Below, in pieces: positions 34,140-42,442 of a stretch of 64,000 nt of DNA; within the stretch, counting starts at the first letter, position 1, and every line of letters begins with the position of its first letter. Made by a program: the position numbers and the translations under genes. Below the pieces are notes generated by a model that saw nothing but the letters and a program-made list of their open reading frames with translations, ran no database searches and was not told the DNA's origin. Source of the DNA: DAHUXD01 sp963805495 (GTDB lineage: Bacteria > Acidobacteriota > Thermoanaerobaculia > UBA5066 > Gp7-AA6); contig CAWDUQ010000004.1 in NCBI GenBank assembly GCA_963805495.1, positions 434,001 to 498,000 of the forward strand, given 5' to 3'.

Positions 34140-34302
34140 ACTCGAAGGAATCGATTAGGGGAGCGGAGGGCTTGGCGGCGTCTGCCATCCTAGTTTGCCA
34201 CACCTTCCGTCAGTCTGATAGCTCCCAGGTCCGCACTCTTCCCGATCCTTCCGAGCCCGCTGGGCCGGAGGCTCCCCGTCGTTCCTTCGAGTTTTTATTT
34301 TT
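34140..34302 (+). ncRNA. Candidate structured non-coding RNA with terminal closing stem
   Basis: The 5' end CTCGAAGGAA (34141-34150) is perfectly complementary to TTCCTTCGAG (34282-34291), which is followed directly by TTTTTATTTTT. Inside, CGA pairs with TCG (34152-34154/34279-34281), GGGGAGC with GCTCCCC (34158-34164/34271-34277), and GGGCTTGG with CCGAGCCC (34168-34175/34251-34258, one GU). The last two helices are separated by an asymmetric 3/12-nt bulge. A TATACT -10 sits at the right distance upstream. A long interrupted rod closed by its own ends recalls 6S RNA, but I find no decisive sequence match. SRP RNA is unlikely because the GGAAGGAAGCAG core is absent. The 3' tail overlaps the end of holB. 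Confidence 0.5.
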
Positions 34303-35263
34303 CGACCGGCCGCCCGGACCGCCCGCGTTCCCAGAGCCCGAGAAGCACCTTCTCGTAGTGCAGCCGGCGGTTCCCCCGCCGGTTGTCCGCCGGAGGGTCC
34401 GCGGCCGCGACGGCGGCATCGCGCAGGACCTCCGGTCCGGTCCGTCGGGCGATCTCGGCGAGCTGGCCCGCCACCGGGGCGTGACGGAGGCCCTGCGACT
34501 GCGGGGCCTCGGCCGCGAGCGCCGCGTCGGCGAGGATTTCGGCGAGGAGGCGGGCGTCGCTCTTCTCGAGTGATGCCACGGCCTCCGCCAGCAGGAGGAG
34601 GACCGCGGGCCGCCCGCCGTTGAGGCCCTCTTCGAGCGCGCCGACGACCAACTGGCGAAGCGCCCTTCCCCCGGCGAGCCTCTCGGCCGGGTCCGTCTCG
34701 CTCTCCTCGCGGACGAAGAGAACGAGATCGCGGGCGTCCGCCTCGGAAAAGCCGAGGTTCGTCCAGACCGCGGCGCGCTCGGCCGGGCCCGGGGCGGGAA
34801 GGGTCGCGACCGTGCAGCGCGATCGGATGGTCGGGAGAAGAGACTCCGGGCGGCTCGTCGAGAGGATCCACCGAAAGCGCTCCCCGGGCTCCTCGAGCGC
34901 TTTGAGCAGCGCATTGGCCCCTTCGACGCCGAGCTCGGCGGCTCGCAGGATCCGCGCGACGCGACGCGCGCTCTCGTAGGGCCGGCCGGCCCCGAAGGTG
35001 AGCGCCTCCCGCACGCGGTCGACCTTGATCTGCACGCCTTCGGGCGCGACGGTGAGCAGGTCGGGGTGGATGCCCGCCTGGACCCGCCGGCAGCTCGAGC
35101 ATTCGGCCCCGGGATCGTTGCCGGGGCAGAGCAGCCGCGCGGCGAGGCGGAGCGACTCTTCGGCGAGGCGGGCTTCGGAGGGACCCGTCAGCAGCAGCGC
35201 TCCGGGAAAGCGCTCCGGATCGGCGGCGAGCCGCGCGAGGGCGTCGGCAGTCGCAAGCGTCAT
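34295..35263 (-). CDS. holB: DNA polymerase III delta' subunit-like protein
   Basis: 322 residues. The AAA+ fold of the clamp-loader delta' family shows a zinc-binding set (LLCPGNDPGAECSSCRRV), GIHPDLLTVAPEG, the strand IKVDRVREAL, AELGVEGANALLKALEEPG, and the SRC motif LLPTIRSRCTVA. Walker A is degenerate (LLTGPSEARLAEES), as expected since delta' does not hydrolyse ATP. It overlaps tmk by 4 bp (ATGA), the common tmk-holB gene order. It acts in loading the beta clamp at replication forks. Confidence 0.9.
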   Translation of the reverse strand: MTLATADALARLAADPERFPGALLLTGPSEARLAEESLRLAARLLCPGNDPGAECSSCRRVQAGIHPDLLTVAPEGVQIKVDRVREALTFGAGRPYESARRVARILRAAELGVEGANALLKALEEPGERFRWILSTSRPESLLPTIRSRCTVATLPAPGPAERAAVWTNLGFSEADARDLVLFVREESETDPAERLAGGRALRQLVVGALEEGLNGGRPAVLLLLAEAVASLEKSDARLLAEILADAALAAEAPQSQGLRHAPVAGQLAEIARRTGPEVLRDAAVAAADPPADNRRGNRRLHYEKVLLGLWERGRSGRPVEK

Positions 35264-35913
35264 CGAAGTGCGAGCCTTTCGGTCAGGACCTGCCAGGTCC
35301 GCGCGAAGACCTGCTCCGGAGGCCCGTCGACGGCGACGAGCGCGATCCGGCCGGGCTCGCGACGGGCGATCGCGAGAAATGCGGCGCGCACCCGCTCATG
35401 GAGCGCGAGCTCCTCAGCCTCGAATCGGCCGGGGGAGTCGGCATCGCGGCGGCGCGCCCGCGCGAGGCCCTCGGCCGGGTCGCAGTCGTAAACGAGGGTC
35501 AGGTCGGGCGCGAGGCCTTCGCGCACCCGCGCATCCACGCCGGCGACCCAGGCCGGGTCGAGCCCGCGGCCGGCGGCCTGGTAGGCTTCGGTCGAGTCGC
35601 TGAAGCGGTCGCAGAGCACGACGTGGCCGGCCTCGAGCGCCGGACGGACCACGTCGCGCACGTGCTGACGCCGCGCCGCCTCGATCAGGAGCCACTCGGC
35701 GATCGGATCGAGGGCCCCGTGGGACGGGTCGACCAGGATCGCGCGGATCTTCTCGCCGATCGGCGTCCCGCCGGGCTCCCGGGTGGTCGTGACGGCATGG
35801 CCTTCCGCTCGCAGCCGCGCGGCCGCGAGCGCGAGCTGCGTCGACTTGCCGCAGCCCTCGACGCCTTCGAACGTGACGAACGGCACTGGCCGAAGAATAC
35901 CCGCAGCGGGCAT
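35260..35913 (-). CDS. tmk: Thymidylate kinase
   Basis: 217 residues from ATG 35913. It phosphorylates dTMP to dTDP. Motifs: P-loop FEGVEGCGKSTQLAL, TREPGGTPIGEKIR (the DR-less dTMP loop), VLCDRFSDSTEAYQAAGRGLD, and PDLTLVYDCDPAEGLARA. The LID region has RRRDADSPGRFE. An alternative start GTG 35886 would give PFVTFEGVEG at the very N-terminus, as in most Tmk proteins. A TATTCT hexamer 7 nt before it supports that shorter, leaderless start. Coupled to holB. Confidence 0.95.
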   Translation of the reverse strand: MPAAGILRPVPFVTFEGVEGCGKSTQLALAAARLRAEGHAVTTTREPGGTPIGEKIRAILVDPSHGALDPIAEWLLIEAARRQHVRDVVRPALEAGHVVLCDRFSDSTEAYQAAGRGLDPAWVAGVDARVREGLAPDLTLVYDCDPAEGLARARRRDADSPGRFEAEELALHERVRAAFLAIARREPGRIALVAVDGPPEQVFARTWQVLTERLALR

Positions 35914-35982
35914 TTTCGGCCGGGGAATGCCATTAACATGGTGATCTTTCTGTTGCTTCCGTCGGCGTAAGGGGGGAGACGA

Positions 35983-38565
35983 GTGCCGGTAGAGGGTCGC
36001 GCCGCGTCCGGGCCCCGGCCCGTGTGGTTTCTGGCCGTCGGCTTCGTCGGTCTCGCGATAGCCATCGCGTCGATCGCCGACATGTTTTCGGCCCGGCCTT
36101 ACGACGGGATCGTCCCCCTCCCCTATGGGCGGGAGGGGATCGAGGTCCGCACGGTCCTTCCCGGCAGCCCCGCCGAGAAGGCCGGGATCCGGGCCGGGGA
36201 ATGCGTCCAGGGCATCGGCAAGCGCATCGTCAACTCGAGCTCCGACGCTTCCGCGGAGCTCCGGCGCCATCGGATCGGGGAGCGGGTCGACTACCTCGTC
36301 CGCAACGGCCCGTGCCCGGGCGTCGAGGCCAGCGGGACTCCGACCGGCACGGAGCTTCGCACGGTCCGCCTCGAGCTCTCCTCGGAGCGGCTGGGCGGCC
36401 GGACCTACCTCTACGCGGTGGTCGTCGGGTTCCTGTTCTTCCTGATCGGCCTCTTCGTCTTCGTTCGCGTGCCCGAGGAGCGATCTGCCCGGATCTTCTT
36501 CCTGCTCTGCGTTCTCTTCCTCCTCTTCTTCGTCTGCCGGCTGCGCCCCGCCTCGTACTGGTGGATCGACGTCTTCGTCCAGAACACCGGGACGGTCAGC
36601 CTGTTTCTGCTGCCGGCCGTGTTCCTGCACTTCTTCCTGATCTTCCCTCGCGCCAAGCGGCTCCATTTCGCCCGGACGGACGAATGGACGGGCGAGCCGC
36701 CGCCGCGCTGGAAGACCGGGCTCCAGGAGTTCCTGTCGACGAGCCCGGGGCTCCTGTACGTGCTCTACGCGGTCCCGCCCTTCGTCTTCCTGTACGACGT
36801 GATGCGCCAGGTGCGGGGCGAGAGGGTCACGGTCCTCTCCGGGGCGCCGCTTTCATCCTGGATCCTGCTCGGCGACTACCTGGTGCTCGGCCTGGCGGCC
36901 CTGGCGCACTCGGCTTTCACCCTCGAGGACCCCCGGGAGCGCCGGCAGGCCTTCCACGTCTTCGTCGGCACGATCCTCGGGACGGTCCCCTTCGTTCTCT
37001 TCTTCATCGTCCTGCCGTCGGCCTTCGGCATCGACGAGTACGCCTTCTACGGGATCATCCCGATGATCCTGATCCCGGCGACTTTCGCCTACGCGATCGT
37101 CCGGTTCCAGATGCTCAACGTACGCGTCATCGTGCGGCGCACCTTCCTCTACGCCGCGACCACGGCCGTGCTCCTCGGCCTCTACGCCCTGGTCGTCGCG
37201 CTCGCCAACCTCGTCTTCTCCTCCTCGCGCCTCTCGGCCTCGCCGCTCTTCAACTTCGGCTTCTTCCTCGTCGGCATCTCGCTGTTCGAGGTCCTCCGCC
37301 GGCGGCTCCAGGCGCCCCTCGACAAGCTCTTCTTCCGCGAAAAGTTCGACTACCAGACCGCGCTGCTCGAGATGAGCGAGGCGATCACGGGAGAGCTCGA
37401 CCTCGGCCGCATCGCGGACTACCTGACCTCGAGCGTCGCGGCCACGATGCGACTCGACAAGGCCTCCATCTGGCTGCGGGACCGCGACGGGTGGCTCGAG
37501 CGGCGCGGACACCGGGGGGACCGTCTCTCCCCGTCGGCCGCGGTGCGGCGCGTTCTGCGGCAGGAGGGCAAGCCCTCGGACCTCGCGGAGATTTCGCTTC
37601 ACTTCGCCGACGGGGAGAGCGAGGAATTTCGCGAGCGGCTGGCCGCGGAGGGCTTCCGACTGCTCGTCCCGCTCGTGTACCGCGAGCGCCTGATGGGCGT
37701 CCTCGCGCTCAAGGAGAAGCTCTCCGGAGAGCGCTTCGACCGGGACGACCTGTCTCTGCTCTCGACTCTCGCGAACCAGTCCGCGCTGGCGATCGAGACG
37801 GCCCTCCTGCACGACGAGATGACGCGTCAGGCGGAGTTGAAGCGCGACCTCGAGATCGCCCGCGACATCCAGATCAGCCTGCTTCCGCGAAAGGTCCCGG
37901 AGATGCCGGGCTTCGGATTCCTGGGCGGCTCGATCCCGGCGCGCGTCGTGGGCGGCGACTTCTACGACTTCATCCCGTTCGAGGACCGCCGGCTCGGAAT
38001 CGTCATCGGCGACGTCTCGGGCAAGTCGGTCCCCGCCTCCCTCCTGATGGTCGCGTCCAAGGAGATCGTCTACTCGCGGGCGCTGACGACGTCGGATCCG
38101 GGGCAGCTCTTCCGGGAATCCAATCGCCGGATCTATGCGATCAAGCGCCGCATGTTCGTGTCGCTGGGGTTTTTTCTCCTCGACGCCGAAGCGATGAGCC
38201 TGCGCTACGCGATCGGGGGCCAGCCTCTGCCGATTCTTCTGCGGCCGAGCAACGGGGGCCCCTGCCTGATCGAGCCGCCGGAGCACCGGCTGCCGCTCGG
38301 CGCGTTCCGCGAAGTCCCGTACGACACACGCGAGCTCTACCTGAAGAAGGGGGACCTGATCTTCTTCTACACGGACGGCTTCACGGAGGCCATGGACGCG
38401 GACATGAACCCGTACGGGGAAGAGCGGCTCATGGCCTCGGTCTCGGCACGCCAGGCCGGCACCCTGGACGAGGTGGCCCAGGGCGTCCTCGCGGACCTCC
38501 GGGACTTCGTGGGGGGGGCGGAGCAATACGACGACATGACTTTTCTGTTTCTCCGTGTGGAATAG
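35983..38565 (+). CDS. PDZ-membrane-GAF sensor with C-terminal SpoIIE/PP2C phosphatase
   Basis: 860 residues from GTG 35983 with a GGGGGGAG Shine-Dalgarno. Order: membrane helix (13-34); PDZ-like domain (about 45-100, SPAEKAGIRAGECVQGIG); then about seven membrane helices with LHFFLIFPRAK; a GAF domain (about 460-610); and a PP2C/SpoIIE serine phosphatase domain (about 630-860) with ARVVGGDFYDF, IVIGDVSGKSVPASL, YAIGGQPLPILL, FFYTDGFTEAMD and EQYDDMTFLFL. The acidic metal-binding residues are all present. It would dephosphorylate a STAS-type antagonist in response to an envelope signal. It is the longer twin of the truncated gene at the left edge. Confidence 0.92.
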   Translation: MPVEGRAASGPRPVWFLAVGFVGLAIAIASIADMFSARPYDGIVPLPYGREGIEVRTVLPGSPAEKAGIRAGECVQGIGKRIVNSSSDASAELRRHRIGERVDYLVRNGPCPGVEASGTPTGTELRTVRLELSSERLGGRTYLYAVVVGFLFFLIGLFVFVRVPEERSARIFFLLCVLFLLFFVCRLRPASYWWIDVFVQNTGTVSLFLLPAVFLHFFLIFPRAKRLHFARTDEWTGEPPPRWKTGLQEFLSTSPGLLYVLYAVPPFVFLYDVMRQVRGERVTVLSGAPLSSWILLGDYLVLGLAALAHSAFTLEDPRERRQAFHVFVGTILGTVPFVLFFIVLPSAFGIDEYAFYGIIPMILIPATFAYAIVRFQMLNVRVIVRRTFLYAATTAVLLGLYALVVALANLVFSSSRLSASPLFNFGFFLVGISLFEVLRRRLQAPLDKLFFREKFDYQTALLEMSEAITGELDLGRIADYLTSSVAATMRLDKASIWLRDRDGWLERRGHRGDRLSPSAAVRRVLRQEGKPSDLAEISLHFADGESEEFRERLAAEGFRLLVPLVYRERLMGVLALKEKLSGERFDRDDLSLLSTLANQSALAIETALLHDEMTRQAELKRDLEIARDIQISLLPRKVPEMPGFGFLGGSIPARVVGGDFYDFIPFEDRRLGIVIGDVSGKSVPASLLMVASKEIVYSRALTTSDPGQLFRESNRRIYAIKRRMFVSLGFFLLDAEAMSLRYAIGGQPLPILLRPSNGGPCLIEPPEHRLPLGAFREVPYDTRELYLKKGDLIFFYTDGFTEAMDADMNPYGEERLMASVSARQAGTLDEVAQGVLADLRDFVGGAEQYDDMTFLFLRVE

Positions 38566-38648
38566 GCTTTTGGGGCGGATCTTGGGCGATTCTGGGATAA
38601 AACCCGGACATCTCCCATACGTATGAACGGGTTAGAAGGGGCTCTTCC

Positions 38649-40046
38649 ATGAAGAAACGGCGCTGGCTTCTGTTGGGTTCGGCGGGTGTGCTCCTGCTGG
38701 CGGCGGGGGTTTCGGCCGCCCTCTACATGTCCCAGCGCCGGGACGTGACGACGACCTCCGACGCGGCCTACGAGGCCTACCGGGAGGGCGTGGCCAACGA
38801 GAACCGGTTCTACTTCAAGGAGGCCCGCCTCGCCTATGCCCGCGCCCTCGAGCTCGACCCGACCTTTGCCATGGCGATGGTCGGCCTCTCCCGGCAGGCC
38901 AAGGACGACGACCAGCGCAACGCCCTCCTGAAGCGGGCGGCCCGCGAGCAGGGCCGCCTGAGCGAGAGGGAGCGGCTGCACGTGGAGATGGCGCTGGCCT
39001 TCTCGGAGAAGCGTCGCGACGACGGGCTCCGGATCGCGAGCGAGATCCACCAGAAGTTTCCAGCCGATACGCGCTCGGCCCAGATCCTCGCGGGCTACGA
39101 GGTCGGCAAGGGCAACTCCGACCGAGGGATCAAGATCTTCGAGGAGCTGCTCTCGGTCGACCCCAACAACGCCGACGCCTACAACCAGATCGGCTACTAC
39201 TACGGGTACCGCGGCGACTACGAGAAGGCGATGGAGAACCTCAAGCGGTACCAGTTCATCGCCGCCGACTACGCCAACCCCTTCGACTCGCTCGGCGAGG
39301 TCCAGGCGTACTCGGGCCACTACAACGAGGCGATCGAAAATCTGAACCGCGCGCTCGCGATCAAGCCCGATTTCGTCGAGTCGGTCGCGCATCTGGCCGT
39401 CTGCCAGGAGGGCCTCGGAGACTACCCGAAGGCGATCGAGCTGTACGAGAAGGCCGCGAAGATGACCGATTTCGACGACATGCGCCGCGGATACCTGACC
39501 CGCGCGATGCGCGCGGCCTACTACGCCGGCGACTCGAAAGAAGCCGTCCGGCTCGCGGAAGAGGCCAAGGCGATCAAGACGGCGAGCAAGTACGCCGAGC
39601 TCGACGCCGCCTACATCGATGCCGTCGAGATGCTGGTCCAGGGGCGTCCGGCCGAGGCGCTCAAGATCGTCGAGACCCTCGCACCCCGCCGCGAGGCGCT
39701 CCTCGCCAAGGAGACGCTCCCCGCCGGCTACAAGCCTCATTTCCCGGGCGCGAACATGGTGACGGCGCTGGCGCTCGAGGCGCTCGGCAAGGACGCTGCG
39801 GCCCTCGAGTACTGGAAGAAGAACGCGAACCCGCCTTCGCCCTACGAGAACTTCGAGCAGCGCCGCTACATCTACGAGGCCCGCGCGCGGGTGGCCCTCG
39901 CTCTGGCCCGGCAGGGACAGCTCGACGAGGCCGAAAAGCTGATCGCCGAGAACCGCAAGTGGAACGCCAACTGGGCGCCGACGCGCCGGGCCGAGACGGC
40001 GGTCGCGGAGCTGCGCCGCGAAAAGGTGCTGGCCGCCGCGAAGTAG
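38649..40046 (+). CDS. Membrane-anchored or exported TPR protein
   Basis: 465 residues. An N-terminal hydrophobic segment (residues 5-27, WLLLGSAGVLLLAAGVSAAL) has no clear cleavage site, so it is probably an anchor. About eight TPR units follow, for example YKEARLAYARALELDPTFAMA-like, AYNQIGYYYGYRGDYEKAMENL, AIENLNRALAIKPDFVES and HLAVCQEGLGDYPKAIELYEKA. TPR proteins serve as scaffolds. Its position between the phosphatase sensor and the AAA+ regulator suggests a link to that signalling set. An AAGGGG Shine-Dalgarno (38636-38641) precedes ATG 38649; a 10-bp palindrome CATACGTATG lies at 38616-38625. Confidence 0.83.
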   Translation: MKKRRWLLLGSAGVLLLAAGVSAALYMSQRRDVTTTSDAAYEAYREGVANENRFYFKEARLAYARALELDPTFAMAMVGLSRQAKDDDQRNALLKRAAREQGRLSERERLHVEMALAFSEKRRDDGLRIASEIHQKFPADTRSAQILAGYEVGKGNSDRGIKIFEELLSVDPNNADAYNQIGYYYGYRGDYEKAMENLKRYQFIAADYANPFDSLGEVQAYSGHYNEAIENLNRALAIKPDFVESVAHLAVCQEGLGDYPKAIELYEKAAKMTDFDDMRRGYLTRAMRAAYYAGDSKEAVRLAEEAKAIKTASKYAELDAAYIDAVEMLVQGRPAEALKIVETLAPRREALLAKETLPAGYKPHFPGANMVTALALEALGKDAAALEYWKKNANPPSPYENFEQRRYIYEARARVALALARQGQLDEAEKLIAENRKWNANWAPTRRAETAVAELRREKVLAAAK

Positions 40047-40059
40047 CGGCCGCCAGGCC

Positions 40060-41571
40060 ATGGAGAAATCCCGCCACTTCGAGACGCAGCACCGGCTGCT
40101 GCTCCTCGAGACGCTCTACGACGCCGGTCTCTCGCTCGGCGCCCTGCCGGACGAGGAAGCCCTGGTCGAGGACGTCCTGTCCCGGGTCGTCGGAGTGCTC
40201 GACGCCTCGCGGGGGTATCTCGCGACTTTCGCCGACGGCGGGGCGCGGCGAGCCGAGGCCCGGGTCGGCTTCCCGAAGCGGCCCTCCGAGGCCCTGGTGG
40301 CGCAGGACGAGTTTCTCCGGGACGTGCTGGCGGCCGAGACGGCCATCACCCGCGAGAAGTTCAAGCTGCTCGGCCGACCGGTCCTGACGGCCGTGGGCGC
40401 CCGCATCTTCGGCGGGGGCCGGCCGCTCGGCGTCCTCGTTCTCGCGGACAAGGAGGTCCGCCGGGGGGCGCAGACGGCCTTCGATCCCGAGGACGGCCGC
40501 TTCCTCGTCTCGCTCGCCGGCCTCTGCGGGATGGCGATCGAGAACCGCCGCCACCTCGAGCGCCTGACGCGCGAGCGCGAGCGCCTCGAGGAGGAGAACC
40601 GGCGCCTGCTCGACGAAACCGGGCGCTCGGCGGCCGGCCGTCTCTTCGTGGGGGACTCGCCCGCCGCCCGGCGCGTGCTCGACCTGGTGTCGCGGGTGGC
40701 GACCTCGAAGATCTCGGTCCTCCTGACGGGGGAGAGCGGCACGGGCAAGGAGCTCGTCGCGCGCATGATCCACGCCCGGAGCGACCGGGCCGACAAGCCC
40801 TTCGTCGCCATCAACTGCGCGGCTCTTCCCGAGACACTCCTCGAGTCCGAGCTTTTCGGTATCGAGCGCGGCGTGGCCACGGGGGTCGAAGCCCGCGCCG
40901 GCAAGTTCGAAACGGCGCAGGGCGGGACGATTTTTCTCGACGAGATCGGCGACATGCCACCCTCGCTCCAGGCCAAGCTCCTGCGCGTGCTCCAGGAGAG
41001 GGAGATCGAGCGGCTCGGCGGCCGCCGCCGGGTCCCGATCGACGTGCGGGTGCTCGCGGCGACGCACGCGCGGCTCCCGGAGCGCATCGCCCGCGGCGAG
41101 TTTCGCGAGGACCTCTATTACCGCCTGCGGGTCGTCGAGATCGGTTTGCCGCCCCTGCGCGAACGCCGGGAGGACATCCCGAAGCTCGTCCGGCACTTCC
41201 TGGAGCGCTTCGCCGCGCGGGAAGGCCGGGACGTTCCGGTGCTCGACCGCGACGCCTACGTCGCGATTCTCGGCCACGATTTCCCGGGCAACATTCGCGA
41301 GCTCGAGAACCTGCTCGAGGGGGCCGCGGCGCTTTCGCAGGGGCACACGATCCGGCGCGAAGACCTCCAGTGGCTTCCTCAGCCGGCCCTGCGGCTGGCC
41401 GAAGCTCCGGCGCCGCTCTCGGGCGAAGAAGAGATCCCGGACCTGCGGGCCCTGGAAGACCGCCACATCCAGCGCGTTCTGCGGCTGGCCGGCGGAAACA
41501 AGAGCCGCGCCGCGCGGCTTCTCGGCATCAGCCGCCGGACGTTGTACCGGAAGCGTCAGGTGGGACATTAA
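40060..41571 (+). CDS. GAF-AAA+-HTH (NtrC-like) regulator with variant GAFTGA loop
   Basis: 503 residues. GAF sensor domain (about 15-170), linker coiled coil, AAA+ domain (about 195-420), and Fis-type HTH (about 455-503, HIQRVLRLAGGNKSRAARLLGISRRTLYRKR). Walker A is LLTGESGTGKELVAR and Walker B is GGTIFLDEIGDM. The sigma-54 contact loop, normally GAFTGA, reads GVATGV here (residues 271-276, after ELFGIER). The Phe that touches sigma-54 is therefore absent. The arginine fingers and sensor motifs (FREDLYYRLRV, GNIRELENLL) are intact. It may act with sigma-54 in an unusual way or independently of it. A sigma-54-type promoter lies 200 bp downstream. Confidence 0.92.
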   Translation: MEKSRHFETQHRLLLLETLYDAGLSLGALPDEEALVEDVLSRVVGVLDASRGYLATFADGGARRAEARVGFPKRPSEALVAQDEFLRDVLAAETAITREKFKLLGRPVLTAVGARIFGGGRPLGVLVLADKEVRRGAQTAFDPEDGRFLVSLAGLCGMAIENRRHLERLTRERERLEEENRRLLDETGRSAAGRLFVGDSPAARRVLDLVSRVATSKISVLLTGESGTGKELVARMIHARSDRADKPFVAINCAALPETLLESELFGIERGVATGVEARAGKFETAQGGTIFLDEIGDMPPSLQAKLLRVLQEREIERLGGRRRVPIDVRVLAATHARLPERIARGEFREDLYYRLRVVEIGLPPLRERREDIPKLVRHFLERFAAREGRDVPVLDRDAYVAILGHDFPGNIRELENLLEGAAALSQGHTIRREDLQWLPQPALRLAEAPAPLSGEEEIPDLRALEDRHIQRVLRLAGGNKSRAARLLGISRRTLYRKRQVGH

Positions 41572-41766
41572 GTTACTGTATCGATTTGTCCCGATTCTAT
41601 ATATAAAGTCTTTATTATCAGTTTATTAGAAATCGTATTCAGTGCCACTGATGTCACCGATGTGTCATTGTGATACGATTATCCGGTGGCTCGTCTTTAC
41701 CCGAAAGATGCCGTTAATGCGTTTGTCTTCATGCGTTTGGGTCGATGTTCCGGGCCTGCGCGGACG

Positions 41767-41781
41767 TGGCAGGACTCTTGC
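41767..41781 (+). promoter_or_regulatory. Sigma-54-type (-24/-12) promoter
   Basis: TGGCAG-N5-TTGC, with the GG and GC dinucleotides at the required 12-base separation; only the last base of the -24 element departs from TGGCAC. Predicted transcription start is near 41793, ahead of the kinase-STAS-phosphatase genes. Confidence 0.6.
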
Positions 41782-41801
41782 GCTCTCTTCCGGCTGCAGT
41801 G

Positions 41802-41960
41802 ATGAGAAAAGCTCTCGCGATCGGATTGGAAGCCCTGGAGGTGCCCAACCTCCTGTGGGGGCTGCTCGCGGGCGAGATCTCCCTCGTCCTCCTCGCCGCC
41901 GCGTCCGATAGACTTCCCGCCGTCTTGATCCGGTCACTGCAACTCTTCCTCCGGTTCTAG
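41802..41960 (+). CDS. Small hydrophobic ORF, possibly real
   Basis: 52 codons from ATG 41802, just downstream of the predicted sigma-54 start. The product is hydrophobic (NLLWGLLAGEISLVLLAAA) and could be a one-helix membrane peptide. It has no Shine-Dalgarno and no known family. The stop is 17 nt before the kinase start, so coupled expression is possible. It may equally be a chance ORF. Confidence 0.25.
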   Translation: MRKALAIGLEALEVPNLLWGLLAGEISLVLLAAASDRLPAVLIRSLQLFLRF

Positions 41961-41977
41961 GAGCCTCGAGCCGTCCC

Positions 41978-42442
41978 ATGTCGCACGGGGGAACTGCTCC
42001 GCCCGGGCTCGCGAGCGCCGGCGCTCGCGAGGTCTCGATGACCATCCCGGTGGCTCCGGAGATGGAGATCGTGGCGACCGCCCAGGCTGCGGCGCTCGGA
42101 GAGTACATCGCGATGTCTCGGGATAAGATCGACGAGGTTCGACTCGCGCTCGTCGAGGCGTGCATCAACGCGTTCGAGCACGCCGATTGCCGCGACGAGC
42201 AGCTCCACCTGACGTTCCGGCTGGGGCAGGAACCGAAGGGCCGGCAGTGGCTGGAGGTGGAGGTCGTGGACAAGGGCCGGGGGTTCGACCAGTCGCGGGT
42301 CGAGGAGCCGAGCATGGAGAAGACGTTCTCGAACCACCGCAAGCGCGGCTGGGGACTCCAGATCATCAAGAGCCTGATGGACGACGTCGACATCACCTCC
42401 GGCGAGTGGGGAACGCGGATCCGAATGAGGAAGTACAAGTGA
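41978..42442 (+). CDS. RsbW-like anti-sigma factor/serine protein kinase (HATPase_c_2)
   Basis: 154 residues. GHKL ATPase fold: N box DEVRLALVEACINAFEHA (residues about 51-68), G1 box VVDKGRGFD, and G2 box KRGWGLQIIKSLMDDV. In partner-switching systems such a kinase binds a sigma factor or other target and phosphorylates its STAS antagonist. No sigma factor gene is adjacent, so its target is unknown. The first 25 residues are weakly conserved-looking; ATG 42038 (MTIPVAPEM) is an alternative start. It overlaps the STAS gene by 4 bp (GTGA). Confidence 0.9.
   Translation: MSHGGTAPPGLASAGAREVSMTIPVAPEMEIVATAQAAALGEYIAMSRDKIDEVRLALVEACINAFEHADCRDEQLHLTFRLGQEPKGRQWLEVEVVDKGRGFDQSRVEEPSMEKTFSNHRKRGWGLQIIKSLMDDVDITSGEWGTRIRMRKYK

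Larger units (their letters stand above)
41572..41977. other. AT-rich regulatory region between the AAA+ regulator and the anti-sigma module
   Basis: About 400 bp, much richer in A/T than its surroundings in the first 130 bp. It contains an 8-bp inverted repeat AATCGTAT/ATACGATT (41631-41638, 41673-41680); a 13-bp palindrome TCAGTG-C-CACTGA (41639-41651) inside that repeat; a direct repeat ATGCGTTTG (41717-41725, 41731-41739); and a sigma-54-type promoter (41767-41781). The inverted repeats 90-130 bp upstream of the promoter are placed like enhancer sites of an NtrC-type activator. A small ORF (41802-41960) fills part of the rest. Confidence 0.55.

Noticed and set aside
34140..34302. SRP (4.5S) RNA at the structured-RNA locus
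   Set aside because: The invariant GGAAGGAAGCAG-type apical sequence is missing on both strands.
36853..38526. 557-codon minus-strand frame opposite the SpoIIE phosphatase
   Set aside because: Low-complexity Glu/Arg-rich antisense frame; the plus-strand gene has complete PP2C motifs.
41745..41960. 71-codon version of the small ORF starting at 41745
   Set aside because: It would start upstream of, and run through, the sigma-54 promoter; only the shorter form from 41802 fits the predicted transcript.
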